Assembly (NCBI GenBank): GCA_013115125.1
Contig: JABANN010000074.1
Coordinates: 1-64,000, forward strand
Direction: 5' to 3'
Source: Perkinsus olseni
Taxonomy: Eukaryota > Perkinsozoa > Perkinsida
Length of the DNA stretch: 64,000 nt
The notes below the pieces were generated by a model, which did no database searches, was not told the origin of the DNA, and saw nothing but the letters and a program-made list of their open reading frames with translations. Numbering within the stretch: the first letter of the stretch is position 1; every line of letters begins with the position of its first letter. Both the position numbers and the translations under genes were made by a program. This document shows positions 11,592 through 27,989 of this stretch, piece after piece.

Positions 11592-14500
11592 ATCTTATGA
11601 TTCACGGTAAGACGTATGCATCGTTAGCTGCTCGGATTTGCTGCTGATGGATAATGTATAATGTAGCTGTATTATCTCTTAGTCCTTATCCACTGGATAG
11701 TATCCAGTCCTTCATAGTCAGTGATTGACTATTCGTAACTAGCACTAATAACTCAACCCCAGTAGTTGCCTCTTGTGTTCACTGGTTACAGGAGTGTCAA
11801 TTCAACCGACTTCGTTGTCTCGCCAAGTCCACTTGGCGCGACCTAGGCTTCTGCAGCTCGGCTCTGCGCTGATTGTATTATTCGGGCATTCAGTCCCAAG
11901 CCGTAAGTACTGGTTCTTCATCCGGTGCTCAGGATAATCCAGAACTCTTCGATAACAATGGTTCCTCTAGGAGTTCCTGATCGAGGCTCATCACGGCGTG
12001 TGGGCACTTCATTGTATCATGCTAGGATTCCAACATTTGACGCCAGCGGGGGGAGGAGGAATTCAGGGGCCAAATAGGATTCGGTTAGGTTCAATCCGGT
12101 GCGGGCGGCTGCGACTACTGCTTTTCAGAGTGTATTGTCGAATCGGGTTGGAGCCAATGGCATTTACACTCGCGCCGCGTCAGCTTTGCTTAGGCGAAAA
12201 CTGGTGGCACCAGACTTAATCACCATCGGACTGATCATCATGGTGGTGATCATGGTGGTGCGGTAACTCCTGCAAGCTCTCAGTATGGGTACCCGCTATC
12301 AATCAGTCTCCATGCGATAGGTTCATGATACGACTGGCAACATCGATAGAACTTTCTACCAGATGATATTGTCAATCTTCGGGCCAGGTTTACCTACTCC
12401 CAGACTTGACAAGTCAACTCAAATCTTATTCGAGTTGAGACGTATTGTAAGCAGTCCAAACGACTGCGCTATCGTGTTAAATACCAACCGAGGTGTTGAA
12501 AAAGTTTGAAATTCTTCAATGGCATACAAAGAGTAAATATCTCGAGGAGCAAGGGAGCAGCTATGTGAAGCTGCCTGGCGGCTGCGAATCAGCATTCGCA
12601 GTGGCATCTACGACAAACTTGAACTGAGCACTGACAGCTAGAAGGGCACCTGTCACAGAAACCTGGCGGACGAGCCCTTCCAAGGCACGAGGGTGCTCAT
12701 GGCATTCCGAGAGGGGGCCAAGGATGGCGAAGCATATAACGGCGATCAGGGTGTGCGCTTGGACCTTCTGGAGATTAATTCAGAACTGCAGGTTAGGCAT
12801 CGTTGGCAGGTTGACTCTCGCAGCAGAGATTTCTCTTGCTTGAGGGGACCTCCCGCTAGCAGGTATGTAGTGATCGAACTCAGCGCTTGAAGACAGATGC
12901 TGTCTATCGTCCATTCTGGAGTACTTTCACGAAAAGATCGTCGCGCGTTCGAATAGTAACCTATCGTAGAGAAGCACTGAACAGGAAACAGAGCTAACGA
13001 TGGCCCAGAGGGCTGATCATCGTGCGAGCCCAACGAGGTTAGGTCTGAAATGTCACGAACACAAGCCTTCATTAACACCGGAGGTGTATCGTCGTAACGC
13101 GAAAATGCTAGCTCTAGTCTCGACCTGATCCTTGACACCTGCTCTCGTTGAGCAGTGTGCCCGCTCAGGCTGAGTCATTCCCGCAGTGCACCTGAGCAAA
13201 CCCAGGTTATCCTCGTATCATCGAGTGTGAGAAGCCGAGAGTGGCTATTCTTACGTTCTTGACCGTATTCCCGCTGTCTACCCTCTAGCTACGGCTTGAC
13301 CAGTTGCACGCACGGGCCCGTCGGAAACAACAGAGTACCAATTGATGTCGAAGCGATGGAAGTCCCGATTGTACACTCTTTCGGAGCAATGTTTCTCAAG
13401 TCGCAAGAGCGTTCTCCCAAGCACCGAATCTTCCCTAATGAAAGAGCGATGGTAGCCTCGCAGACTAGTCATTACACCACGACTAGCAGGCGCTCTCGGA
13501 ATGTTGTGGTATCCTTGGCTGCTGCCTGCATATGTTTGCCACCCCGTATGTCACTGTAAAAGCCAATACATAATGGACTTCGCAAACGACAGTAACCTCA
13601 CTTTATTGTCCAGCAATACGGGATCAGTGAAGTCATCTGAATCCCCACTTCTGTGCTGTCTCTCGTTCGTTTGTTATACAGCTCCTGTGCAATGAGTTGA
13701 TTACGGTGTTGTTTTGCTCGTAGCATCCAAGTTGCTGTTTTCAATAGTGGTCATGAAGTTAGTGAGACCACCTATCACCACTGCCTTCGTGCCCTATCTT
13801 CATGAAGATGTCACCGCTGCACCAACCGCCGGGGTTCCCCCATATCGAGTCGTGAAGTCTGCAGTCTCAATCAGACTCTACCCGCCTTCAATTGATACTA
13901 TTGTTTTTCCACACGACAACATCTCTCGAATCAGTAACCTTCATCTGAATGAGTGACAGTGATGTTACTCAGCTCCGCGCGGCAGACCGCCGCACTCACG
14001 TCGTGTTTATATATCCCATTTGGCCAAGGGAAGCCGTAACTGAGGTACACGACAGCCCTCATCAAATAGGACGCCCCAGCAGGTCATTGCCTATGTCCAT
14101 AGATATGCAGGGACTTCCTCTCTGCATTGTACTTGATCCTCCCTCCTCCCTGACTCAATACCCTATTCGCCTGCCAGTAGCTCACGCCCACTCACCAAAA
14201 TCCTCCATCGCAATCCGGCAGCCTCTAGTTCATCAATGGTCGGCGCCGCCGATTCTTGATGATATTCAGCCCAAGTGAGGCCCCGCACCAAATGGCGGCA
14301 TTTGCCGCCATCGTCTGGATCATCCGCTTCCATTAAAACATACCTGATGGCCGATGGCCTGAGCCCTCTGCAACCGTCGACCCACTTACTTGAACGTATT
14401 GTCGCTATTCCAATCGAATGCTCCCCCATCGAACTCTACTCCCGGCATCGTTCTATAGGCCTCCGATGCAACCCTGAACTTTGACTGAGTTCGAGGAAGC

Positions 14501-15990
14501 TACCGACGCCCTACTTATTGAGTAAACTGCCTTCTCCTTCGGCGTTGGTCGCCGCACCCGACGCCGCGGATCTTTCGCGTATTGCCGCCGCTGCTGCTTG
14601 GTCAGAAGCACTGAGATCACTCTCAATCATTGACGAAGCGGACTGTCTTGTCTCACTTGGTGGTCGGCCCCTCCGTTGCCCGATAACTCGACATACTGGA
14701 TAGGAAACACACTGGCCTCCCGAGTGAATGTCCACTCCCCAGTAGGGCTGAGGCTGCTCGTAACGGCGCTCGCATCACTACGCAAGACGAAAGTGACAAC
14801 CAGCGGCTACAACTCAACTCAGTCAATGAACTGATGAATGAAACAATCGCAGTCGTGCACAAGACCGCGATGAGCAAAACAACGCGCATCCGGCTAGCAT
14901 CGTTAATGGTTGATCCGAGCTTGAGCTCGAGAGCGCAGAGCGTCTGCGGCAGAGGCCTACGCATCCCTCTGGACTGACGGAAATCTTCTCGCCAACGGTA
15001 CGTGCAGAGAACGCAGTCAGGCACCTCAACTGGACGACTTAAGCCAAGTCACTTTTGAGCCAATGAACGGCGGCTCGACGAGACTCAACGTCTCGTGAGA
15101 TCTACTTCAAACCGCACTTATTGAGGCGCCTCATACACTGTGCGAGGATGATATCACGACGGCTTATGCTGCTGTTAGTCCCTACTCGATCTCGGTGTAC
15201 CTCTCACCTCCCGTCCGCGTTCGTCAATGAATTAATGCCGAACAAGGCTGCTCAGATAGGACCCAGCCAACAACAGCTCATTCACCTCGCCGCGAGGTCC
15301 CCGCGTAGCTGTTGTGAAGACAGTATCGGGCATTTTACGGAACTTCTCGATCTTGTTACTATACCGCAACACCGCAAGTATGTGCACTACACAAGACGTC
15401 TCATGAGCTTTGATGCGCCAACGCACAAAAAAACGTGGTCAAAACGGTGTCATTGTGTGGGATCCCGTCGAACAACTTGCCCTTCCTAGAACGCTAATGA
15501 TTCCAACCTTCATTCTTCGTCTAGTGACCGGAGCCGAAAATGTGCGACATGATCGGGCACCGTCATCGCGCTTCGGTGCTGGCGGACGCTATCGATCATG
15601 TAAGAGACGAGACTCCGAACATCAACCGGTCTCCCAGTCTCCTAGTCTTGACGACAGCCTCGGGTGAAGTCTCTGAGCTCAGCTTTCCGCCTGGATAACC
15701 ACTCCAGCCTACCGTTCAGCAGAGACTTCCGTCCTACTGTGATGCCCACTCACTCCATCTTTTGCATACTCCCATCTCTGGTCACAGTCGTCACGGCTCT
15801 ACAGACTGCCTCACGCTACCCCGAGGCCAACGGGGTGAGGGATGCAGCGCTCATGTCGCCCCTTCATTGACGACATTGTTGCTGCTTCAGGTTATCCAAC
15901 CGCTGAGAGGACCCTGTAAGAAGATCTGGTGAAACACCCTATTTATATATCACAATAGATGGATCAAAACGCTTTTTCCGCTGGATGGGG
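11592..15990. other. gene-poor tract, unassigned
   Basis: Scattered open stretches have a protein-like look, such as NGIYTRAASALLRRKLVAPD near 12150, GARITTQDESDNQRLQLNSV near 14770 and GQNGVIVWDPVEQLALPRTL near 15440, but none extends far or matches a family I can name. This may be old mobile DNA or a fast-evolving gene. No terminal repeats were found by eye. Confidence 0.4.
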
Positions 15991-16030
15991 ATGAGGCGAG
16001 AGACCACCTTCAATTTCTGGTAATTGGCGA

Positions 16031-16438
16031 ATGAGGGTTTGCAGAGTGCTCGACGAACATGCACTTCTCAGGGAGTTCCGCAATGGTCAGCAGAGACTGG
16101 ATGCCGCGAAGTTGAAGGATCATCGTGGGAGGACATGGCGCACTTCGACTGTGGAAGGGGTTGCCGAGGATATTCACAAGCATTTTGGCGAAGTGAATCC
16201 TTTCGACCATTTCCTCGAAGAAATCAAAGAGAAATACCAGAGCCCTATGACAGCGCTCAAGTGCGCGAGTTTATTCACCTTCATTGAGAACCACCCTCCG
16301 GAAGGTTATGATGTTGGAAGTGAGTGGATCGGTAAGTTCGTTGAGTCCAATATCGATGAGTTTACCAAGAGAGCTCAAGCCTGGAAGAGAGATCATCCAC
16401 CACCCAGACTCGAAGACCTCAAAGACGTCATTGTGTGA
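16031..16438 (+). CDS. hypothetical protein exon
   Basis: An open frame of 135 residues (MRVCRVLDEHALLREFRNGQ to RLEDLKDVIV) is charged, helical and coding-like. GTGAGT follows the last codons, so the ORF is probably a first exon that continues to the right, with candidate short exons at about 16585-16980 that I could not order. The presumed first intron (about 16436-16584) contains GGGGGTTCAACCC on its minus strand, another B-box-like string. No domain recognised. Confidence 0.45.
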   Translation: MRVCRVLDEHALLREFRNGQQRLDAAKLKDHRGRTWRTSTVEGVAEDIHKHFGEVNPFDHFLEEIKEKYQSPMTALKCASLFTFIENHPPEGYDVGSEWIGKFVESNIDEFTKRAQAWKRDHPPPRLEDLKDVIV

Positions 16439-16976
16439 GTACCATGATGCCTGTGATGTTGGCGTTCGAACATGCTGCTGTTGCGTTGATTTGACTGCTG
16501 AACGATGAAGAATGGAACATCGAGGGTTGAACCCCCTGGGGAGGCACAAGTGAACCGAGCCTCTTGCTGACACAGCTCGTGGTTTATCTTCCTGACTGGT
16601 AAATAAATCGGCATAGCTGACAGAAGAACTGGTGACGGAATCCTGCAGGGATGGCAGCACCTCGAAAAATATCGAGAACGGTGCAGGTAAGACGATACTG
16701 TAGAGGTAGAGCTCGACTCATGCAAGTGGCACAGAAAATGATTTGACCATGATTGGTGGCGATGGGGGTAGACGTGCATAGAGTTATGATGATTTTATAA
16801 TTAGACGTCGAACTCGAGGAGGCGACAAGTGGCTGTTGGTCCTCGACCGATACGGGCCAGGGTACCGTTTTGAACCTTGAAAGAACAGATTTGTTACTAA
16901 CACATCGTCACGACCATAGGGGCGATACCAGCAGCACTAGGAGCCGCCGACCACCGCACTTCGCGTCAGCAGCTAA

Positions 16977-21361
<4,385 letters not shown>

Positions 21362-21536
21362 TGGAAGGGCTTATCAGACACTATCACACGCACCGCTGAT
21401 CAGTACTAAGCTCATGATATAGCTCAGAACGATACGCCCCTCGCTCACTACACACTTGCCGGATTTGAATATTGCCAGGGTCCCCCCCCGCAAGAGAAGC
21501 TTCAATATGAGTTGACTGAAACTTGACTGAAACATG

Positions 21537-23318
21537 CTAGGCCGGTGGTTGTTGTCTCCTTTCGAGTCTAGCACAGAAGAAGCCATCCATCCCTTTGCTC
21601 AGTGGTAATGCATGCATCGGCTCTTCAGACAATACTAGTTCGTGATGCCGACATAAATGCTGGATCTGATCTCGGCAATGATGATGATGGATCGGCCCAG
21701 GAGCCCACCTGCAGAATGTTCTCTTCGTCTAAGATACTGTTGGTACAATACACTAATCTACCACCATCGGGTTTGAGATACCTGACGAATCTTGCTCTGA
21801 CTTGCATTTCCTCAACGCCACTACCGAAGGGAGTTTCGAACGATCTCTCGCTGTAAGGCCACAAAATGGAAGAGCTTCTCATCGGAATACATCCACTTCG
21901 CGTCGGGGTTACGACGGAGGACGCCCGTTCGGGTACAAGGGACCTAACCGGCATATCTTAGCTTGACTAGCGCATGATACAAAACAGGTCAAGATGGGGG
22001 ATTACATCACATAGGACCCAATCACACTTGCCGAGTAGCATCTTATGTAACGTCGGGTGCCTCGGGTAGAGCAACGTATAATTCCTGATACCGGCACGTC
22101 GCAGCCGTTTCCTCGCATCCCTCAGCATCGAGTCACGTACCTGATGGTATCTTAATCGTCCATGGAATGCATGCATCAACCTACGTCATGCAAATACAAA
22201 TGGCCAGTGTTCTGCATGTTTGGTCCGAAGACCAACGATTTTCCGCCACTCCCAGCACAGTAGTCCAAGACGACGCTGCCTGGGTCGGCCTTCCTAACAA
22301 TTAATGGGCGCGCGGTCGTAATCCCGCCACGACGGATACTGATTATTATTACACTTGCTGGGCCATGATCTGACTACTCTCATCCTGGATCTCCACCGCA
22401 CCCGAGCGATACCTGCCTCGATGAATTTAATGGCGCGTGACGGTTGAATACGTACTCAGGTAGATCCAGTAGTAATTTCTTATCGTTGATAACCAACCCC
22501 ACCGGACTGGTGGCCGTCTTCTCTACCGGAATCTCTTTACTCAGGAGGAACTTGGCCATGTCGGATCGGGAAGACTAAGGGGGAGTGAAGGGTGAGGAGA
22601 GCACCACACCACCAGCCAGAAGTGTGTTGGAGGCCTCCTATCCGTCACGGAGGCTCCGAAATCGTCCGACGAGGGAAGGCTGTTACAGAAGCTGATTACA
22701 GCTATGGTTACAGCCCCCCCACCTGGTTAACATTGACTCGGAGGAAGGTCACCGGCCTCTCGTTCAATACACTCGATACTTGTACTGCTTTATCCGTCCC
22801 CAGTGAATCGGCTAGTCTCCCGAAGAGTTCCTTCGGCATCGACGTTCGTATCTTACACGAACCGATACTACCGCAACTTCCCTCACTCCTCTTACGTGAG
22901 GCTCCAAGCTTCTATTCTGTGTGTTACTCCGCCATCGATCGCTCGTCAAATACGTATCTATTTCGATACCACAACATCCTCAACTCATCAGACACCCCTA
23001 CGTAGCCTCCCTCGGGTTGATACCGGTTTGGGCGTGCAGTGGTCGATAAGGCCTTGCCATCGGAAAAGCTCGTACCTGCAGCGGGCTCGTTAGACGGGTC
23101 GCAAAGGCCTGACTCTACATATGGTCGGATATCCAAGCTCGATCATCAGCATTGATAGCCCGATGGGCTTGGAAGTACCTCAAAGGCAACCAACCTCACG
23201 GGCGGCTGATTTCAGAGTAGTACCGATGCAGAAACATATCCACTGGCGTGTTATGCTGTCTAACCTTGTCAAAATGGAGTAGGGCGTTCTCTAAATGACG
23301 GACTCTGAATGCATTCAT
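21537..23318 (-). CDS. RsmB/NSUN-type RNA cytosine-5 methyltransferase
   Basis: Exons read MNAFRVRHLENALLHFDKVR, then a NusB-like helix set (AHRAINADDRAWISDH, YELFRWQGLIDH), PKELFGRLADSLG and RPVTFLRVN, EYRSGAVEIQDESSQIMAQQ, motif I VVLDYCAGSGGKS, DVRDSMLRDARKRLRRAG, motif IV CDWVLCDVPCTRTGVLRRNP with the release cysteine, then GGRLVYCTNSILDEENILQ and the terminal SKGMDGFFCARLERR. This is the full Rsm/NSUN order, and the N-terminal helix bundle makes it closest to the bacterial RsmB/organelle type. The motif VI sequence is YCTNS where the family normally has T-C-S with the nucleophilic Cys; here that position is Asn and a Cys lies two residues earlier. Activity is therefore uncertain. The gene lies 175 bp upstream of MCM4 on the same strand. 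Substrate unknown. Confidence 0.9.
22294..22352 (-). other. 59-nt intron of the CGCGCCA family (variant)
   Basis: Joins IMAQQV to KADPGSVVLDYC. Gene strand contains ACCGCGCGCCCATTAATTG just before the TTAG acceptor. Confidence 0.65.
22413..22455 (-). other. 43-nt intron of the CGCGCCA family
   Basis: Joins LLLDLPE to YRSGAVEIQDESS. Gene strand contains CCGTCACGCGCCATTAAATT. Confidence 0.75.
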
Positions 23319-23409
23319 GAGGGATTAATAATAAAACAACTACCAAGCAGCCACACAACCGGCAACTAGACACCCTCCACTGTTCCAGTCCAGTACATGA
23401 TAAACATCA

Positions 23410-24295
23410 TCAACGGCTCATCCTAGCAGCGTCTATCTCCTCGAGTCTCTTAGCGAATTCAACCCGCAGTCTAGTCAGCACCCCCTCCTTAGCGATCGAC
23501 GCAGCAGAGATTACCTACCGAGGGTTCGTCCACTGATTATGTCTGCTACCCGAGACGCATCACCTGCCGCGTCATCTCTCGAGGGCCTTTGTGCCACATT
23601 CTGGTGATCAGGGTGAGGAGATCTGATATCTCAGGATATGCGGAGTTTGTCTGAAAACAACTGATGATTTCAAACCACCGATATCTTATTCAATAAGATA
23701 CTCCAAGGGGGTGCCGAGCAACGACAAGTCCACCACCTTCAATGGATACGTATCATGAGCCCATTGCCGAAATCCAGACAGGAGTATCCCACCGATTGAC
23801 CCCCGTCTATCAGTAACAGTGGAGCGCGTGTGATACCTGTACTTCCGTCTGCTGCTGTTGCTGTTGCTGTTGTTGGGATGCTTCCAAAGCGCTGGTGTAC
23901 TGACGGAACAGGTCCTCCACTTGATGTTCCACCTACCATCCTCCACTACAGTGTCAATGGACGATGCTGGCATACCTTGGTAAGGGTAAGCTTCAGGTTG
24001 CGATTCTCTTGATGGAGTGCCTTGTTCTCAGTCTCCATTCTAGCGAGCTCCGTGCCCAGCTGACCATCCTCCTCATCATCAAACGATAAGTACTCTTCTC
24101 TGAGATGCACCCATACCGTAGGTAAGGTCAGGGTGTTCTCACATAGTGGTGTTGTTGGTAGTCGGCTGAGCGGGGCTGTTGATCAGGGAAGATGGGGCTG
24201 TAGACACACTGGGGGATGGGACGGACATGTGTAACCGTACTGCAAATCTGATGGTATTTTTGACAAATCGGGCAACAGAGATGCGCTTCATTCAT
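23410..24295 (-). CDS. coiled-coil protein with Cys-rich start, unknown
   Basis: The start exon MNEAHLCCPICQKYHQICST has paired cysteines of possible zinc-binding type. Later exons read EEYLSFDDEEDGQLGTELAR, METENKALHQENRNLKLTLT and YTSALEASQQQQQQQ, a long heptad-rich helix followed by a glutamine run encoded by CAG/CAA. The last exon is AASIAKEGVLTRLRVEFAKR ending AARMSR. A cysteine-paired N-terminus plus coiled coil is seen in UVRAG/Atg14-type proteins, but similarity is too slight to name it. Several middle exon borders are uncertain. It lies between NSUN and the GST-like gene on the same strand. Confidence 0.45.
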
Positions 24296-24474
24296 CGTGA
24301 AAATGCGCACTTGAATTATTTTAGAATTATCTTTCACTGAAATTTCTTTCTCGTTTAGTAGCCTACTTTCAAGAAATATATAGTATACTAGATAAAGCCC
24401 GACGAGGATTGACCGGATACTCAACGACAACAGCCTGACTTCGTAGGTAAACCTTCAACAGCAATGACGTAAAA

Positions 24475-25580
24475 TCAGAAAAACTTCTTCCATCCAGCCA
24501 GCATACTCTCCGGACTATACACTGTTGCCTTCCACTCGGGTGTGCCCTCGATAGATCGTAGCATTTCAGCGCACTTGGTCGGGAGTGAGGGCAACTTACG
24601 ATAGTGAACCCCGGCCACGCTGTACTGGTACCTGGAAGGACAGGCTTACGAAGGACGAGCGGGGAGGTAGGATGTACAGGAGGGGGCAGAGCTTAGCCTC
24701 TAACTCGGTAAGACGACGACCATCCTTTTTGGATGGGAGAGAAGCTAACGACGCGTCCAAGGCGTCGACGGCTTCTATTAGGGTGGAGGGATCCGTGGCA
24801 GTCTTCATCGTGGTGAACCACGCGCTTTGGAACGCCTTCAGCTGAGTATCCAGAGACGACAGATTAGCAAACGGCAGTGTATCGACGGCCTTGTGCGTTC
24901 CAGGCTCACAACGCATTACCCCGGGGCCTATCAAATACTCATGCCCGCACGCACCGTCATAGGAGGACCGCTCAGGCAGTTCAAGATGCAAATGGCAAGT
25001 TCAAGCTTACTTCAATTCCGATAAGATTCTATGACGCCAACGGTTCCAGGAACACTCCAACAGCTGATTGACGGCGTGGGTCTTGGGGATTGCGGATTCA
25101 CCGGCCATAGGGGACTACTATTTCTCTCAATGTCGCTCACCTCCTTATCAATGATCTCCTTCTCCTGCGCAGTGGTCCTGCCCACTACATCGGGACATAG
25201 TTGTTGCAGTATATCCTCAGAGTCTGCTATAACGGTGGTACTACCGCTTCCACTAGGGCAGACCCATACAGGGACAGTCCTGAGAAGGGGGAGTTATGGT
25301 ACTACAACCCCCACGGCAATACCCCTTGGGATTGGCTCTTAATAAATCGGCTGATTTGTTGCTCATGTCCTCTATTTTCAATGAGTAGTTATTTAGACCT
25401 TGACCGGCTAGACCAAGGCGTGCCTGTGAACATCAGACTGATACCATAACCTTCGTAAATCATTACCTTGTGCGTGAATGGGCAGTCACCTACGATGGTA
25501 GGATCCTGTACAGCCCCTTTAGCATAGAGGATGGCCTTTGGACCAGCGGCAGATGCTTCCTCTACGATATTACTCAACAT
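24475..25580 (-). CDS. glutathione S-transferase-like protein, DHAR/CLIC type
   Basis: The start exon reads MLSNIVEEASAAGPKAILYA, then KGAVQDPTIVGDCPFTHK, the D-C-P-F-x-x-K/R motif of dehydroascorbate reductases and CLIC proteins with its catalytic Cys at the thioredoxin-fold helix start. It continues ARLGLAGQGLNNYSLKIEDM, LLRANPKGTVPVWVCPSGSG and VIADSEDILQQLCPDVVG, matching the N-P-x-G-x-V-P and the D-S-x-x-I glutathione-binding elements. The all-helical half includes LDTQLKAFQSAWFTTMKTAT and ends PEWKATVYSPESMLAGWKKF. Length of about 250 residues fits the family. Likely a glutathione-dependent reductase of the cytosol. Introns of 43 and about 45 nt. Confidence 0.78.
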
Positions 25581-26023
25581 TACTGATAAAACTGTCAACT
25601 AACGAGGCGCCGCCACGTGATTTCATAGCCTATCTTCTGGACCCTAGGCTGGTGGGCCCTTGGAATGACCCGCGTCAATGGACGGAGTCGGCGTGAAGAG
25701 CCACTCAACAGTGATGAATACATGGCCTCGAAGTCACTTCTCAACCATCGCTAAGGAGGGGGACGTGGCAGAGTGGAGGGTTTGCTCGTACAGGCCGCGA
25801 CGATAGACCCATGGCGATGATCTGACACCGGTGAAGCGCTTTAGCGTTGAGGAAATGTTAGAATTGCAAGATGGTAGAGTGAGGCCTTCTTCGGCTTGCC
25901 CACGCACCTCTCGGCAGCAATAGCCTAGCTGCCGGGGATTGAACCACCTCCTTTTATCCCTTAGTCTGACGTGGTTATCAACCTATTTCATATCTTGCTT
26001 TGTTGAACCTTGGATCTTTCAAA
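25581..26023. promoter_or_regulatory. divergent intergenic region with B-box-like string
   Basis: This spacer separates the minus-strand GST-like gene from plus-strand FBPase and should hold both promoters. Its minus strand at 25931-25951 reads GGAGGTGGTTCAATCCCC, a tRNA B-box match outside any intron I can prove. No TATA box is obvious. Confidence 0.4.
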
Positions 26024-27641
26024 ATGTCATCCAAGCAGCAGCCCGACGGTGATGATTATACTGACACCGACCCGGAGACCCAAGCTCTTCGGATCCCCCC
26101 GAACCAGATGATCCGTCAGGGTATGGTACCCACCGACTTCCAGACTCAACTCATCAGCGAACTTGACCTAGGTAAGCTTCAACCTAAGATACTAAAGACT
26201 CTTTAGTAAAGAGGTAGAGATTGTTTAGGTATGACCGGTAAACCGACCATGGGGGAGTACGTGATCGCTAACCCCAACGACAGCTTCGGGTCTAGGGTAC
26301 GATGACCCCACGCCCTGCTCTACGATAGTGTCGCTTTCGCTGTCCAGGATGAGCTATTGAGGATTCTCACGGCCATTCGACTGGCCGCTAAGATCGTTAG
26401 TAGAGAGATTAACAAGGCTGGTATATCTACGCAAGTGTTGGGCATGGCTAACCATACCAATGTCCAAGGTAAGGAGATGCTTGGTCACCATGCCAGATAA
26501 AGAGTATCAGTGGCTCGATAGGTGAGGCCCAGACCAAGCTGGACTTGTTCGCCAATAAGCTGTTCGTGCAATGCTTACGGAACCGAGATGTCGTGTGTGG
26601 TATGGTTAGTGAGGAGGAAGAGGATATCATAGAGGCTGGCTCACATCAACAGAAGAAGACTAACAGGTATCACCGTCAAGCATTGCCTCCCACGCTTCAA
26701 TATGTCAAGTAAGGTACATAGTACTCATGGACCCCCTCGATGGCAGCTCTAACATCGACGTCAATGTCCCCGTTGGTGGGCCCTACTCTCCCCTGCTGGT
26801 CCTATTTAGTATTATGCGCTCATCAGGTACTATCTTCTCGGTGGTGCGTCGAGCTTCCGAGATTAATCACAAGCCTAAGATTGATGACTATCTCCAGAAG
26901 GGGAGGAATATCATGGCAGCTGGGTGGGCTCCCCACACGCTCGATACCCGTTCGACATTCTCCCCACAGATACGTCCTGTACGGCTCCTCCACGATGCTG
27001 GTCATGAGCACTGGTAATGGTGTCCATGGCTTCACTCTTGACCCCTCCATTGGAACGCTGTATCTCACTCATCCTCATATGAGATTCCCTGACAGTCGCC
27101 AGAACGCGTGCTATTCGATTAATGAAGGTAACCGCTCATCATCACCTTGAAGCTCTCCGCAGTCTTTGGCCGTCCGTAGGTAACTACAATGACTTCTCAC
27201 CGGGTGTTCGGGCGTATCTTGACTTGATGAAGGAAAGGAAGATCACTGCAAGATACGTCGGCAGTCTAGTCGCTGACTTCCATCGTAACCTCATTAAGGG
27301 AGGGATCTACATCTATCCACCAACACAGAAGGTATCTCTCCCCTTCCCCACGGTTTCTTCGCGCTTTGCTTCTCTCAGGCACCCAACGGCAAGTTGAGGT
27401 TGCTCTACGAAGTGGCCCCGATGGCGTTCCTGGCTGAGCAGGCAGGTGGGGCGGCGAGTACTGGTACAATCCCCTGCCTCGATGTGCAACCGAAGGACAT
27501 CCACCAGCGTAAGCTTGCTGGGCAGTTCCAGGGCGTCAGAGCTCGTCATCTTCCTCAGGCGTGCCAATGTTCGTGGGGCCGAAGTACATGGTAGGAGAAG
27601 CGGTTGATATGCTCAAGACAGTTGGTACATGCGACAGTTGA
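26024..27641 (+). CDS. fructose-1,6-bisphosphatase, class I
   Basis: Hydrolyses fructose 1,6-bisphosphate to fructose 6-phosphate in gluconeogenesis. The spliced protein begins [20 protein letters not shown], then [32 protein letters not shown] (metal-binding acidic cluster), [20 protein letters not shown] (the D-P-L-D-G-S-S-N metal and substrate site), [44 protein letters not shown] (substrate-binding Y-x-G-S-M/L-V-x-D-x-H-R) and [20 protein letters not shown] (K-x-R-L-x-Y-E). All catalytic landmarks are present. It has about eight short introns, and the frame breaks between open stretches correspond to them. It ends VGTCDS. No N-terminal targeting signal is evident, so cytosolic. Confidence 0.94.
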
Positions 27642-27867
27642 GGGGCCCTCATCATTCGGTTGCGATTTATATAACGTCGTCTACTATCCTGGATAATTTT
27701 TTACGTCAATTTTTTCGTCGCTTTTATTGTGAGTCATTCGTGACATTTTCCGAGTTGGTGCGTTCATTGCCGAGTTCACTCAATGTGTTAGACCTACGGA
27801 GTTATGAGATTGAGGAGAGAGTTTGTTGGGATCGGGGTTACGGGAGGTATTATCAGGGTTATATAAG

Positions 27868-27940
27868 GGTCTCGTGGCCTAATGGATAAGGCGTTGGTCT
27901 TCGGAACCAAAGATTGTGGGTTCGAGTCCCACCGAGATCG
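27868..27940 (+). tRNA. tRNA-Arg (anticodon UCG)
   Basis: A 73-nt cloverleaf: acceptor GGTCTCG pairs with CGAGATC (one G-T), D-arm GCCTAATGGATAAGGC, anticodon stem TTGGT/ACCAA around loop CTTCGGA giving TCG, T-arm GTGGG-TTCGAGT-CCCAC, discriminator G. Five T residues follow at once as Pol III terminator, and TATATAA lies just upstream. No intron. Confidence 0.97.
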
Positions 27941-27989
27941 TTTTTCCATTTTTCTCCAGTGTATTGTTGTCTTGTATACTCCTCTTCTG

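Noticed and set aside
21594-21620. GCTCAGTGGTAATGC, a perfect-looking tRNA D-arm/A box
   Set aside because: It lies in the NSUN coding exon that reads MHALPLSKGMDGFF on the other strand, a conserved C-terminal segment. No anticodon or T-arm follows in register.
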